Below are positions 7,979 through 14,816 of a DNA stretch of 41,183 nt, one piece after another. Below the pieces are notes generated by a model, which saw only the letters and a program-made list of their open reading frames with translations, was not told where the DNA came from and ran no database searches. Position 1 is the first letter of the stretch, and the number at the start of each line of letters is the position of its first letter. Source of the stretch: Deltaproteobacteria bacterium. GTDB taxonomy: Bacteria > Myxococcota > Myxococcia > Myxococcales > 40CM-4-68-19. The position numbers and the translations under genes are program-made. The stretch lies in the NCBI GenBank assembly GCA_005879805.1, contig VBKL01000063.1:1-41183 (forward strand). Direction: 5' to 3'.

Positions 7979-9070
7979 TCAGGCAGCAAGACGGCGGCGG
8001 CGGAGCGCAAACAGACCGAAGAGCGGTAGCGCGAGCCATGCCGACTGGAAGCCGCTGCTCGAGCATCCACTCTGCGGGAAGCCGATGCCCGCCCTGCTGA
8101 CCGGCGTGGTGCTGTTCGGCTCGCCCGGGTTCGTGGGCGCTGCGGTGCCCGAGGCAGAGCCAGCCGACGTCGGGTCCGCAAGGGTGCCCGGCGGAACGAC
8201 GGAGTCGTGAGTCTTGCCCGCGATGAACCCGTCCACGTAGGCGACGCCGGGGGCGCCGTCGGTACCGTAGACGTGCGTGCCGTCCGGGTAGAGCAGGTTC
8301 GGGTCGCCGATGTGCGCGTTCCGGTAGAGGCCGATGGCCAGGTAGTTCTGCATGCCGGGGTACTTGTTCGAGCCGATGTGCTTCGGCAACACGTTCACGC
8401 CGTCGATCCAGATTTCCAGGTAGCCAATGCTTGGATCCGACGACCACTTTGCGTGCATGACGAAGTCGTGCCAGTGGCCGCGCACCAGCTCGGTGAGGCT
8501 GATGGTCTCGCGGCAGGCGCTGGTCGCCTGATCGACGAGGCAGATCTCGATGAACTTGTCGCCGCCCCGGAAGTAAAGAGGCGCGGACCCGGTCTCGGTA
8601 CCGCCGTTGGAGTGGTGCCATTCGACGATCGATCCGCCGGGCGAACGCGCCGACGGTGTCCCGAGCTGATCCCACTTCGGGTAGCTGCCCACATAGTCCT
8701 GGGGCCACATCACCTGCCAGCGGTACCAGCGCTCATTGCCCTCGTCCTCCCACATCTGCAGGGGCGGGGTGAGGATGCTGCGCTCGTCGGAGTACGTCTT
8801 GTATGCATCTCCGTACTTCACCTCGAAGCGGACCGCGTGGTGCCCCTCGAACACGGGGTCGTCGACCACCTGGATCTGCTGCGGACGGATCGACTGCTCG
8901 TTGCACCATCCGTTGTCTCCGTAGCTGCAGTTGCCGGAGAGCGACGCGGCGCCTCCCTCGAAATTCCCCTTCCAGATCACGTCCGGATTGTCCGGATACG
9001 CGGGCGTGGCCGCCTGCGCTGCGCCCGAGACGAGGGCGACAGCGGCGAAACTCAGGGCGAGCTTCTCCAT
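7979..9070 (-). CDS. Heparin lyase I-like polysaccharide lyase with MYXO-CTERM sorting tail
   Basis: 363 residues from ATG 9070, with AAGGAG 8 nt upstream. The signal peptide MEKLALSFAAVALVSGAAQA is followed by a single beta-jelly-roll domain resembling the heparin lyase I family (PF14099 type): VIWKGNFEGG, GHHAVRFEVKYGD, NERWYRWQVMWPQDY, GGSIVEWHHSNGG, RGHWHDFVMHAKWSSD, GYLEIWIDGVNVLP and YLAIGLYRNAHIG. Then comes a Thr/Pro/Ser linker and a C-terminal tripartite tail: GCSSSG, a hydrophobic stretch LALPLFGLFAL, and RRRRLAA. That tail matches the MYXO-CTERM sorting signal of myxobacteria, so the enzyme is probably held at the cell surface after processing. It likely acts on an acidic polysaccharide; true substrate unknown. 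A strong terminator follows and a hairpin-rich leader precedes it. Confidence 0.85.
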   Translation of the reverse strand: MEKLALSFAAVALVSGAAQAATPAYPDNPDVIWKGNFEGGAASLSGNCSYGDNGWCNEQSIRPQQIQVVDDPVFEGHHAVRFEVKYGDAYKTYSDERSILTPPLQMWEDEGNERWYRWQVMWPQDYVGSYPKWDQLGTPSARSPGGSIVEWHHSNGGTETGSAPLYFRGGDKFIEICLVDQATSACRETISLTELVRGHWHDFVMHAKWSSDPSIGYLEIWIDGVNVLPKHIGSNKYPGMQNYLAIGLYRNAHIGDPNLLYPDGTHVYGTDGAPGVAYVDGFIAGKTHDSVVPPGTLADPTSAGSASGTAAPTNPGEPNSTTPVSRAGIGFPQSGCSSSGFQSAWLALPLFGLFALRRRRLAA

Positions 9071-9467
9071 GAGACGTCTCCTTGGTTGGTTGCTTGCCGG
9101 AACGGCGAGCCTTCCCCGTTCCGGTCGCCCAACCCAGGGGACGACCGGCATCTTCCCTGGCCCCTGTACGGCTACGGGGCCTCTTCTGAGCGCTCATCGG
9201 TCTTGCGGGGCCTCTCGCCCCTGGCCGTACTACGTCCACGTACCTCTCGGATTGCTGGCGTACGGCAGATCGCTGCCCCGACGGCGCCAAGCGACCCCGA
9301 GCACGGCTCCTCGACTGGCGTGTTAGCGCATGGTGCGCCGGCGGAAATGGGACCGACCTGGCGCTTCGTCAGGCGATCGACGAGCGCGGATCCCCGAACC
9401 CGGTCAGGGCTCGTCGAACCGCGCTCGCACGTCTGTCAGGGTCGAATCGCTGGTGGCAGCGTCTTTC
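9071..9467 (-). other. Hairpin-rich non-coding region, candidate structured leader RNA
   Basis: No convincing coding frame. Perfect short inverted repeats crowd this stretch (plus-strand coordinates): 9097-9105 with 9116-9124; 9121-9127 with 9142-9148; 9159-9164 with 9176-9181 (extended inside by GTAC bases); 9207-9211 with 9217-9221; 9231-9235 with 9238-9242; 9264-9268 with 9273-9277; 9326-9330 with 9334-9338; and 9381-9388 with 9420-9427. Two pairs compete: the first two helices share CCGG at 9121-9124, and 9377-9384 can pair with 9410-9417 instead of using CGAG in the last helix. The region lies between the methyltransferase stop and the lyase start, so it could be a long 5' leader of the lyase mRNA. 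I could not match it to GEMM, cobalamin, SRP, 6S, RNase P or tmRNA signatures. A degenerate mobile-intron remnant is an alternative. Confidence 0.5.
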
Positions 9468-10283
9468 TCAGCCGCGGACGGGGATCCCGTGAATCACCGT
9501 CATGCCGCCGAGGGTCTCCACCTTCGGCAGGCTGAGCAGCGCGTAGTCGAGCGCGCAAAGGAGATCGACGAGCGGGCGCCTTCCGAACGAGGCGTTTTCG
9601 TAATCCATGTTCGGGAGGATGAACCGGGTCAGCCGGCCCAGGCAGGTGAAATGCCGCTTTTGCAAACCGCCGACGTGCTGCGAAATGATGCGGAAGTCGT
9701 TGGCCTCGAGCGGGCGCTCACCGGGAGTGGTCTCGGTGTGCACGGGGACCAGGAAGCGGATGCGACGCAACGTCGGATTCAGGTTGGTCGGCTCCATGAA
9801 GACGAGGCGTCCGTCGTCCTTGGTCCAGGACGCGAGCAGCTTCATGGTCTCGTCCAGTACCGGCAGCATGTGGTGGAGCACGTTGTCGCCGCACACGATG
9901 TCGAACGAGCCCCGGCGAAGCCTGGCCGTTTCCAGCGGAGAACAGACGAAGTCGATGGAATCGTCTAGACCGGTGGCGCGGGCGCGATTGCGGCCGAGCT
10001 CGATGGCCTTCGGCGAAACGTCGATGGCAGTGACCCGCGCACCGAGAGCGGCGAGGAGCAATGCGTCGGCCCCTTCGCCGCAGCCGACGTCGAGCACGCT
10101 CTTCCCGCGCAGATCGCCCATGACGCTGAAGTAGTATTCCTTGGGAAAGAGACGGCCCCCACCGCGATATCGCTCGATGACGCGGCGGTCGAGAGGCGCA
10201 ACCGCGTTTGCACGCTGCGCAGCCAACCCGTCGAAGAATTCCGCTTCTTCACGCCACCGTTCTGCAGCTCCGCCGTTAGCCAT
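9468..10283 (-). CDS. Class I SAM-dependent methyltransferase
   Basis: 271 residues from ATG 10283, preceded by a purine-rich GAGGGAGGGG. Rossmann-fold methyltransferase motifs are clear: motif I VLDVGCGEGADAL at residues 63-75, the acidic end of strand 2 in VTAIDVSPKAIELG, FVCSPLETARLR, and motif IV FDIVCGDNVLHHM with the usual post-motif KLLASWTKDDGRLVFMEP. The C-terminal part (HVGGLQKRHFTCLGRLTRF onward) contains the substrate-recognition region and resembles the UbiE/Methyltransf_11 group with an appended cap. The substrate is unknown; small-molecule or lipid methylation is typical of this group. The FG-GAP lipoprotein gene lies 69 bp upstream on the same strand and may share a transcript, though the functional link is unclear. 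Confidence 0.88.
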   Translation of the reverse strand: MANGGAAERWREEAEFFDGLAAQRANAVAPLDRRVIERYRGGGRLFPKEYYFSVMGDLRGKSVLDVGCGEGADALLLAALGARVTAIDVSPKAIELGRNRARATGLDDSIDFVCSPLETARLRRGSFDIVCGDNVLHHMLPVLDETMKLLASWTKDDGRLVFMEPTNLNPTLRRIRFLVPVHTETTPGERPLEANDFRIISQHVGGLQKRHFTCLGRLTRFILPNMDYENASFGRRPLVDLLCALDYALLSLPKVETLGGMTVIHGIPVRG

Positions 10284-10352
10284 GTAAGGGCCCCTCCCTC
10301 TTGATTCGCGAATGTGCGCACTCCACCGTGCGCAGCAATGGAAAATCGTTCA

Positions 10353-12728
10353 TTACCCGAGCGGCGAGCACTTCACGGGCGCGCTCACCGCCGTGTTGTT
10401 TTCGTAGTGGCAGTCGCCGATCTTTTGCGCCTCGTCCACCACCGCGCGGACCGGCACCGAGACGCTCTGCGGAGGCGTCTTCCACGGAATGGTGACCTGC
10501 TCGCTTCCGCCGGGCACCAGCGTCGTCCTGGTGTTCGCCGTGCCGATCAGCGCCGGCCCGCCGGCGAGGTCCGCGTAGAAGTTCACGGGTACGCCCGGCT
10601 TCGCCACGATCGCGCCGCCGTTGTAAACGGTCGCCGTCACGGTGGCCTGACCCTGCATGCAGTTCGCGAGCTGCGGCTTCACTTCACAGATCGAGAGGTC
10701 GGGCGAGCTGAACACGCCCTGCCCCTGCACGTTCTGCCGGAAGGTGTTCGACTGGCCCGGTCCCCAGGAGAACGGCTCCGGGAACGGCAGCGAGCCATCC
10801 AGGTTCACATTGGTGACGTGATAGCCGTGCTGGTTCCAGACCGAGCGGGTGTTGACCCACTTGTCCGAGGGCGACGCCAGGGCCTTGAGCCCGACGTAGT
10901 CGGTGTCCGAGAGGAAACCCGGGCCGCTCGGCCAATCCGGGCAGAAGTAGTGGCAGATGTTGTTGTTCGGAACCAGCACCTTGGCGCGCCCGGTGCCGTC
11001 GATGTCGGCGACGATCGGCATCTCGTAGGCCGTGCAGGAGGCGTTCTTCTCCTGCACCAGCGCAGCGCCCGTCTTTCCGTCATAGACGCGGAAGAAGCAC
11101 TGATCCGTGTAGACCACGTTCGCCTGGCCCTTCCCCTCGAAGTCGAAGACGGAGCTTCCCGTGTTCGAGGAGCAGTCTCTCGTCTTCGTGCGCCAGATGA
11201 ACCCTTGCGGGCCCGGCTTCCAGACCACGTAACCACCCTGGCCTGCGATGCCGACCTCCGCCAGTCCGTCGCCGTCGAAGTCCGCGATGGTGGGCGCGCC
11301 GCCGCCGTTGAACTCGTTGGCGCAATCCGGATCCGCGGGCAGCGGGACGGGGTCGAGGATCAAGCCGCCGGTCCAGTCCTGGATGCGGAGGAAGCCTTTG
11401 CTCGCGACGGCGATCGAAGGATGCGGATCGTTGGTCTGCAGGCCCATGAGGGCGCCATAGCCCGCGAAGCTCGCCACCGCCGGGAAGCCGTCCGGGCAGA
11501 GATCCTCGAATCCGTTCGGGCAGATGCACACGTTGGAGCCCGCGTTCGGTCCCTGCGTCGCGCGGATCTGACCGTACGGGCAGTTGGGAGGACGCGCGGT
11601 CATCCGCACGCCCTTTCCTTGCCAGCCGAGTTGCGGCTTGCAGGTGAAGCCGGTCGGCGAGGAAGGATCCCGGGTCAGCTTGTAGGCGTTGTTGCCGGTG
11701 ACGATCTCCGGGATGCCGTCCATGTCGATGTCGGCGATGATCGTCAGCGGGCCGTCGCCGTTGCCTCCCACCGTGTCGGGTCCCGATGGCGGGAACGTCT
11801 GCGCGCACATCGTCTTGCCCGTCGCGCCGTCGTACACGCCGACGCCCACGATGATCTGGGCGCTGGGCGTATCGGGCAGGAGGCGCGCGATCGCCGGGCC
11901 ACCCCACCACACTCGCGGCGAAGGCTCGCCCGTCGCCGGATTGCCGCGGTTCACCCACAGGACATTTCCGTCGCCGTCGAAGGCAACGAGGCCGCCGTGG
12001 GAGTGCGCTCCGGGCTGCGCGGTATCATTCGGATCCCACCCGCCCGTCACCAGGCAGAGGGTGCCGTCTCCCTTGCAGTCGCCGGCAGCGATCGACGAGT
12101 TGGCGTCGACCACGTGATCGAAGCTCTTCGGGAAGTCCTTCGGGGCGGTCCAGATCGCGGACCCGTCGGATCCGCGAATGGCCCGCATCAAGCCCAGAGT
12201 CTCGAGCGCAGCGTCCTTGGCACTCGCCGTGAACACCGAGAAGGTGTTGAAGACGACGGCGGGCTCGGGATCGTCCTTGTGCAGCCGGATGACGACCGGG
12301 GTCGACATCACCTGCGAGACTTCGGGGAAGAGGACGTCGCTGCGGGGCCTGCCACCGATGACTGGGTCGTCGGGGCCTAGCGGCGATTCGAAAGGCCACC
12401 ACCAGGCATGGATCGGCGGTTCAAACGCGCCATGAGGGATGAAGATGCAGGCCGGGTCGGCCGGCTTGCATTGCGCGGTCGCGGGAAGGCACTGGCCGTT
12501 CGCGCAGAAGGTACCCGCCGGACAACTGACGCTGGCGCAGGCGTTCGCTTGCTGCTGGGTCGGCGGAACGGAGCACGTTCCGTCAGACTGGCAGCGCCCG
12601 TCCCCGCAATCGGAATCCTTGCTGCACCGGTTCTGGCCGGCGACGCTGCCCGAACCCGGGTTGCCGCTCCCGCAGGCCGCAGCCATCACCACAGCCAGAA
12701 GCAGCCCAAGAAGCCCCCGCCCACCCAT
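10353..12728 (-). CDS. Large FG-GAP/VCBS repeat lipoprotein with Cys-rich N-terminus
   Basis: 791 residues from ATG 12728, with GGAGG 6 nt upstream. The signal GLLGLLLAVVMAAAC ends in a lipobox, so it is a lipoprotein. A short Cys-rich module follows (CSKDSDCGDGRCQSDGTC and SCPAGTFCANGQCLP, EGF/Dickkopf-like spacing). The body is an FG-GAP beta-propeller with calcium-type Asp loops such as IADIDMDGIPEIVTGNN, IADFDGDGLAEVGIAG and VADIDGTGRAKVLVPNNN. The last ~110 residues (TVTATVYNGGAIVAKPGVPV to HYENNTAVSAPVKC) resemble a CARDB-like adhesion domain. Such surface proteins are abundant in myxobacteria and are presumed adhesion or scaffolding proteins; no enzymatic motif is seen. It is transcribed divergently from the TetR efflux operon and may be influenced by the same operators. 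Confidence 0.88.
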   Translation of the reverse strand: MGGRGLLGLLLAVVMAAACGSGNPGSGSVAGQNRCSKDSDCGDGRCQSDGTCSVPPTQQQANACASVSCPAGTFCANGQCLPATAQCKPADPACIFIPHGAFEPPIHAWWWPFESPLGPDDPVIGGRPRSDVLFPEVSQVMSTPVVIRLHKDDPEPAVVFNTFSVFTASAKDAALETLGLMRAIRGSDGSAIWTAPKDFPKSFDHVVDANSSIAAGDCKGDGTLCLVTGGWDPNDTAQPGAHSHGGLVAFDGDGNVLWVNRGNPATGEPSPRVWWGGPAIARLLPDTPSAQIIVGVGVYDGATGKTMCAQTFPPSGPDTVGGNGDGPLTIIADIDMDGIPEIVTGNNAYKLTRDPSSPTGFTCKPQLGWQGKGVRMTARPPNCPYGQIRATQGPNAGSNVCICPNGFEDLCPDGFPAVASFAGYGALMGLQTNDPHPSIAVASKGFLRIQDWTGGLILDPVPLPADPDCANEFNGGGAPTIADFDGDGLAEVGIAGQGGYVVWKPGPQGFIWRTKTRDCSSNTGSSVFDFEGKGQANVVYTDQCFFRVYDGKTGAALVQEKNASCTAYEMPIVADIDGTGRAKVLVPNNNICHYFCPDWPSGPGFLSDTDYVGLKALASPSDKWVNTRSVWNQHGYHVTNVNLDGSLPFPEPFSWGPGQSNTFRQNVQGQGVFSSPDLSICEVKPQLANCMQGQATVTATVYNGGAIVAKPGVPVNFYADLAGGPALIGTANTRTTLVPGGSEQVTIPWKTPPQSVSVPVRAVVDEAQKIGDCHYENNTAVSAPVKCSPLG

Positions 12729-12884
12729 CGCCCACCTCCGCCCGCACGTACGGGTTGCCGCCAAAGAGGTGGTGATCGGCGGACTTGGTGGCAAGCGTCT
12801 CCTCGAAAGCCCGCTGTCCGCTGTGCGACACGCGCCCTCCTCGACCGACGCAAGTAGCGAATCCTGAACGGTTTCGCCGATTTA

Positions 12885-12898
12885 TGACCTGTGGGTCA
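12885..12898. promoter_or_regulatory. Operator-like palindrome O1
   Basis: TGACCTGTGGGTCA: inverted TGACC half-sites with a 4-bp centre. First of three such 14-bp sites between the FG-GAP gene and the TetR gene. It is likely bound by the adjacent TetR-family protein. Confidence 0.65.
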
Positions 12899-12917
12899 GA
12901 AATCGCTTGCGCATTGT

Positions 12918-12931
12918 TGACCCGCGGGTTA
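12918..12931. promoter_or_regulatory. Operator-like palindrome O2
   Basis: TGACCCGCGGGTTA, the same palindrome with one mismatch in the right arm. It starts 33 bp after O1, about three helical turns, so all sites would face the same side of the DNA. A TTGACC (-35-like) overlaps it. Confidence 0.62.
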
Positions 12932-12949
12932 GGAACGCGGCCACGAAAC

Positions 12950-12963
12950 TGACCGCTCGGTCA
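12950..12963. promoter_or_regulatory. Operator-like palindrome O3
   Basis: TGACCGCTCGGTCA, with perfect 6-bp arms, the form often seen for AcrR-type TetR repressors. It starts 32 bp after O2 and 37 bp before the TetR start codon, well placed to block transcription of the efflux operon. Confidence 0.72.
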
Positions 12964-12999
12964 CCATCCCGCTGCCTCGCTGGTCGAGACCCGCAACCG

Positions 13000-13683
13000 A
13001 TGCCACGACACGCAGACCCCAACGCCAAGGAAGCCCTGGTCGCCGCCGCGCGCGCCGAATTCGCCCGCGGCGGTCTGCGCGGGGCACGCATCGAGGACAT
13101 CACCGCGGCCTGCGGGCTCTCGAAAGGCGCCTTCTACCTTCATTTCGAATCCAAGGAAGCGCTCTTCGGCGAGCTGGTGCAGCTCTTCCAGGCGCGCATG
13201 TCCGCCTGCGCGACCGACCGGACCGAGTCGTTCCGGAAGTTCGCCGAGGAGCACGGTCCGGTGGGGCCACGCGACGTGCAGGAGCGGACGCCTCGCTACC
13301 AGGAGCTGGTCGCACTGGACGTCCGGCTCGACGAGGCAGCCCTGGAAGCGATGTGGGAGTACCGCGACGTCCTCGGAGTGCTGGTGCGCGGTTCGCAGGG
13401 AACGCCGTTCGAAGGCGCGCTCTGGGAGCTGGTCGACGTCGAGGTCAACCGCGTCCGCAAGAGCTTCGAGGACCTGCAGTGTCAGCGCACCTGCCGCACT
13501 GACATCCCCGGCGAGCTCTTCGGCTCGCTCATCGTCGGAACGTACCTGCTCCTCGGCATCCGCATGACCCGCATGTACGACAAGCCCGACCTCGCCGCGT
13601 GGGCGGCGCAGCTGCACACCCTCATCAACGAAGGCAGCCAGCCGGTGGATTTCAAGAACTCCGTCGCAAGGAGCAAGCCGTGA
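13000..13683 (+). CDS. TetR/AcrR family transcriptional regulator
   Basis: 227 residues from ATG 13000. The N-terminal helix-turn-helix is classical: AKEALVAAARAEFARGGLRG, then IEDITAACGLSKGAFYLHFE (residues ~28-47) and SKEALFGELV. The all-helical C-terminal ligand and dimer domain is less conserved, with a Cys pair (DLQCQRTC) near residue 165 that could be redox- or metal-sensitive, though this is only a guess. It is the first gene of the efflux operon; its stop overlaps the GTG of the adaptor gene. Three TGACC palindromes upstream suggest autorepression, lifted when a pump substrate binds. A start further upstream (12907 region) is unlikely because it would run through the operators. Confidence 0.93.
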   Translation: MPRHADPNAKEALVAAARAEFARGGLRGARIEDITAACGLSKGAFYLHFESKEALFGELVQLFQARMSACATDRTESFRKFAEEHGPVGPRDVQERTPRYQELVALDVRLDEAALEAMWEYRDVLGVLVRGSQGTPFEGALWELVDVEVNRVRKSFEDLQCQRTCRTDIPGELFGSLIVGTYLLLGIRMTRMYDKPDLAAWAAQLHTLINEGSQPVDFKNSVARSKP

Positions 13684-14780
13684 AGATCTCACGCCGCGCA
13701 GTGATCGCTTCTACCTTCTCGCTCGCCGCTCTCGCGGCCCTGCTCGTCGCCGCCACCGCGCAGGCGCGCGCCGGAAAGCCGGAAGTCCGCCCCCAGGGGC
13801 AGGCCCCGGCGGGCCCGGCCGTGCAGCTCGTCGAAGCGCGCCCGGTCCAGACCACCGCGCGCGAAGAGGTGAGCGGGACGCTCGATCCCGCGAAGTCGCT
13901 CAAGGCCGGCTTCGAGGTCTCGGGCCGTCTCGCGCGCATCGCGGCGAAGAAGGGCGCCGCCGTGGCGGAAGGCGCGCTCGTCGCGCAGCTCGATCCGGAG
14001 CTGGCCGACGCCCAGGTGCAGCAGGCGCTGGCCGCGGTGAAGGCCGCCGAGGCGCAGGCCGCGATGGCCGAGGACACGGCGCGCCGCCAGTCGCAGCTGC
14101 AGCAGAAGGGCACCATCTCCGACTGGCAGAGCAAGACCTCGACCTCGCAAGCCGCGACGGCCGACGCGCAGCTCCAGGCGGCGCGCGCCCAGCTCGCCCA
14201 GGCCCGCGCGACGCGCAAGCGTCACGACCTGCGCGCTCCCTTCGCGGGCGTGCTCATCGATGCTCCCGACCAGGTCGGGGCGACCGTCTCGCTCGGCAAA
14301 GAGCTCTTCACGCTCGAGCAGCTCGATCCGCTGGTCCTCCGCCTCACCGTTCCCGAGACCGCTCGCGCCCTTCGCCCCGGCACCAAGGTCCACGTCGAAG
14401 CGGTGGGCGGCAGCGCGCGCACCGACGAGGCGGTCATCAAGAGCATCATTCCGTCGGCCGATGCGGCCACCCGCCGCATCCCGGTGGAGGTGTCGGTCCC
14501 CAACGAGGACGGCCGCTTCACCGCGCACACGCTGGCCCGGGCCGTCCTGCCGCTCGGCTCGCCGGAGCAGGCCGTCTCGGTTCCCGCCACCGCCCTCGCC
14601 TCGGTGGGCGGCGATCACGTCTTCACTCTCGGTGAAGACGGCCAGGTCAGCCGCGTGGCGGTCCAGGTGATCGAGCGCGGTCCCAAGGAAGTGATCGTGA
14701 AAAGCGATCAGCCTCTCACGCGCGTCGTCGACTACCCGGCGGTCGATCTCGCCGAGGGCACCAAGGTCTCGGTGCGGTAG
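13680..14780 (+). CDS. RND efflux periplasmic adaptor (HlyD/AcrA family)
   Basis: 366 residues from GTG 13680, which overlaps the TetR stop and has AAGGAG 6 nt upstream. An N-terminal export signal or anchor (VKISRRAVIASTFSLAALAALLVAA) is followed by the first lipoyl half (EVSGRLARIAAKKGAAVAEGALVAQLDP), a coiled-coil hairpin rich in Ala/Gln (QVQQALAAVKAAEAQ to ARAQLAQARATRKR), the second lipoyl half (DLRAPFAGVLIDAPDQVGATV), a beta-barrel (LRLTVPETARALRPGTKVHV) and a membrane-proximal domain. The adaptor links the RND pump in the inner membrane to the TolC-like channel. Length and domain order are normal and the gene looks intact. Confidence 0.94.
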   Translation: MKISRRAVIASTFSLAALAALLVAATAQARAGKPEVRPQGQAPAGPAVQLVEARPVQTTAREEVSGTLDPAKSLKAGFEVSGRLARIAAKKGAAVAEGALVAQLDPELADAQVQQALAAVKAAEAQAAMAEDTARRQSQLQQKGTISDWQSKTSTSQAATADAQLQAARAQLAQARATRKRHDLRAPFAGVLIDAPDQVGATVSLGKELFTLEQLDPLVLRLTVPETARALRPGTKVHVEAVGGSARTDEAVIKSIIPSADAATRRIPVEVSVPNEDGRFTAHTLARAVLPLGSPEQAVSVPATALASVGGDHVFTLGEDGQVSRVAVQVIERGPKEVIVKSDQPLTRVVDYPAVDLAEGTKVSVR

Positions 14781-14816
14781 CCCCGCTCCCGTTTCGAAAG
14801 CTAGAGGAAAAAGCCC

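Noticed and set aside
9071..9467. Group II intron or IS-associated RNA as identity of the hairpin-rich region
   Set aside because: A GTGCG-like start and some stem shapes are suggestive, but no domain V, no maturase or transposase and no clear boundaries could be found, so I kept it as an unassigned structured region.
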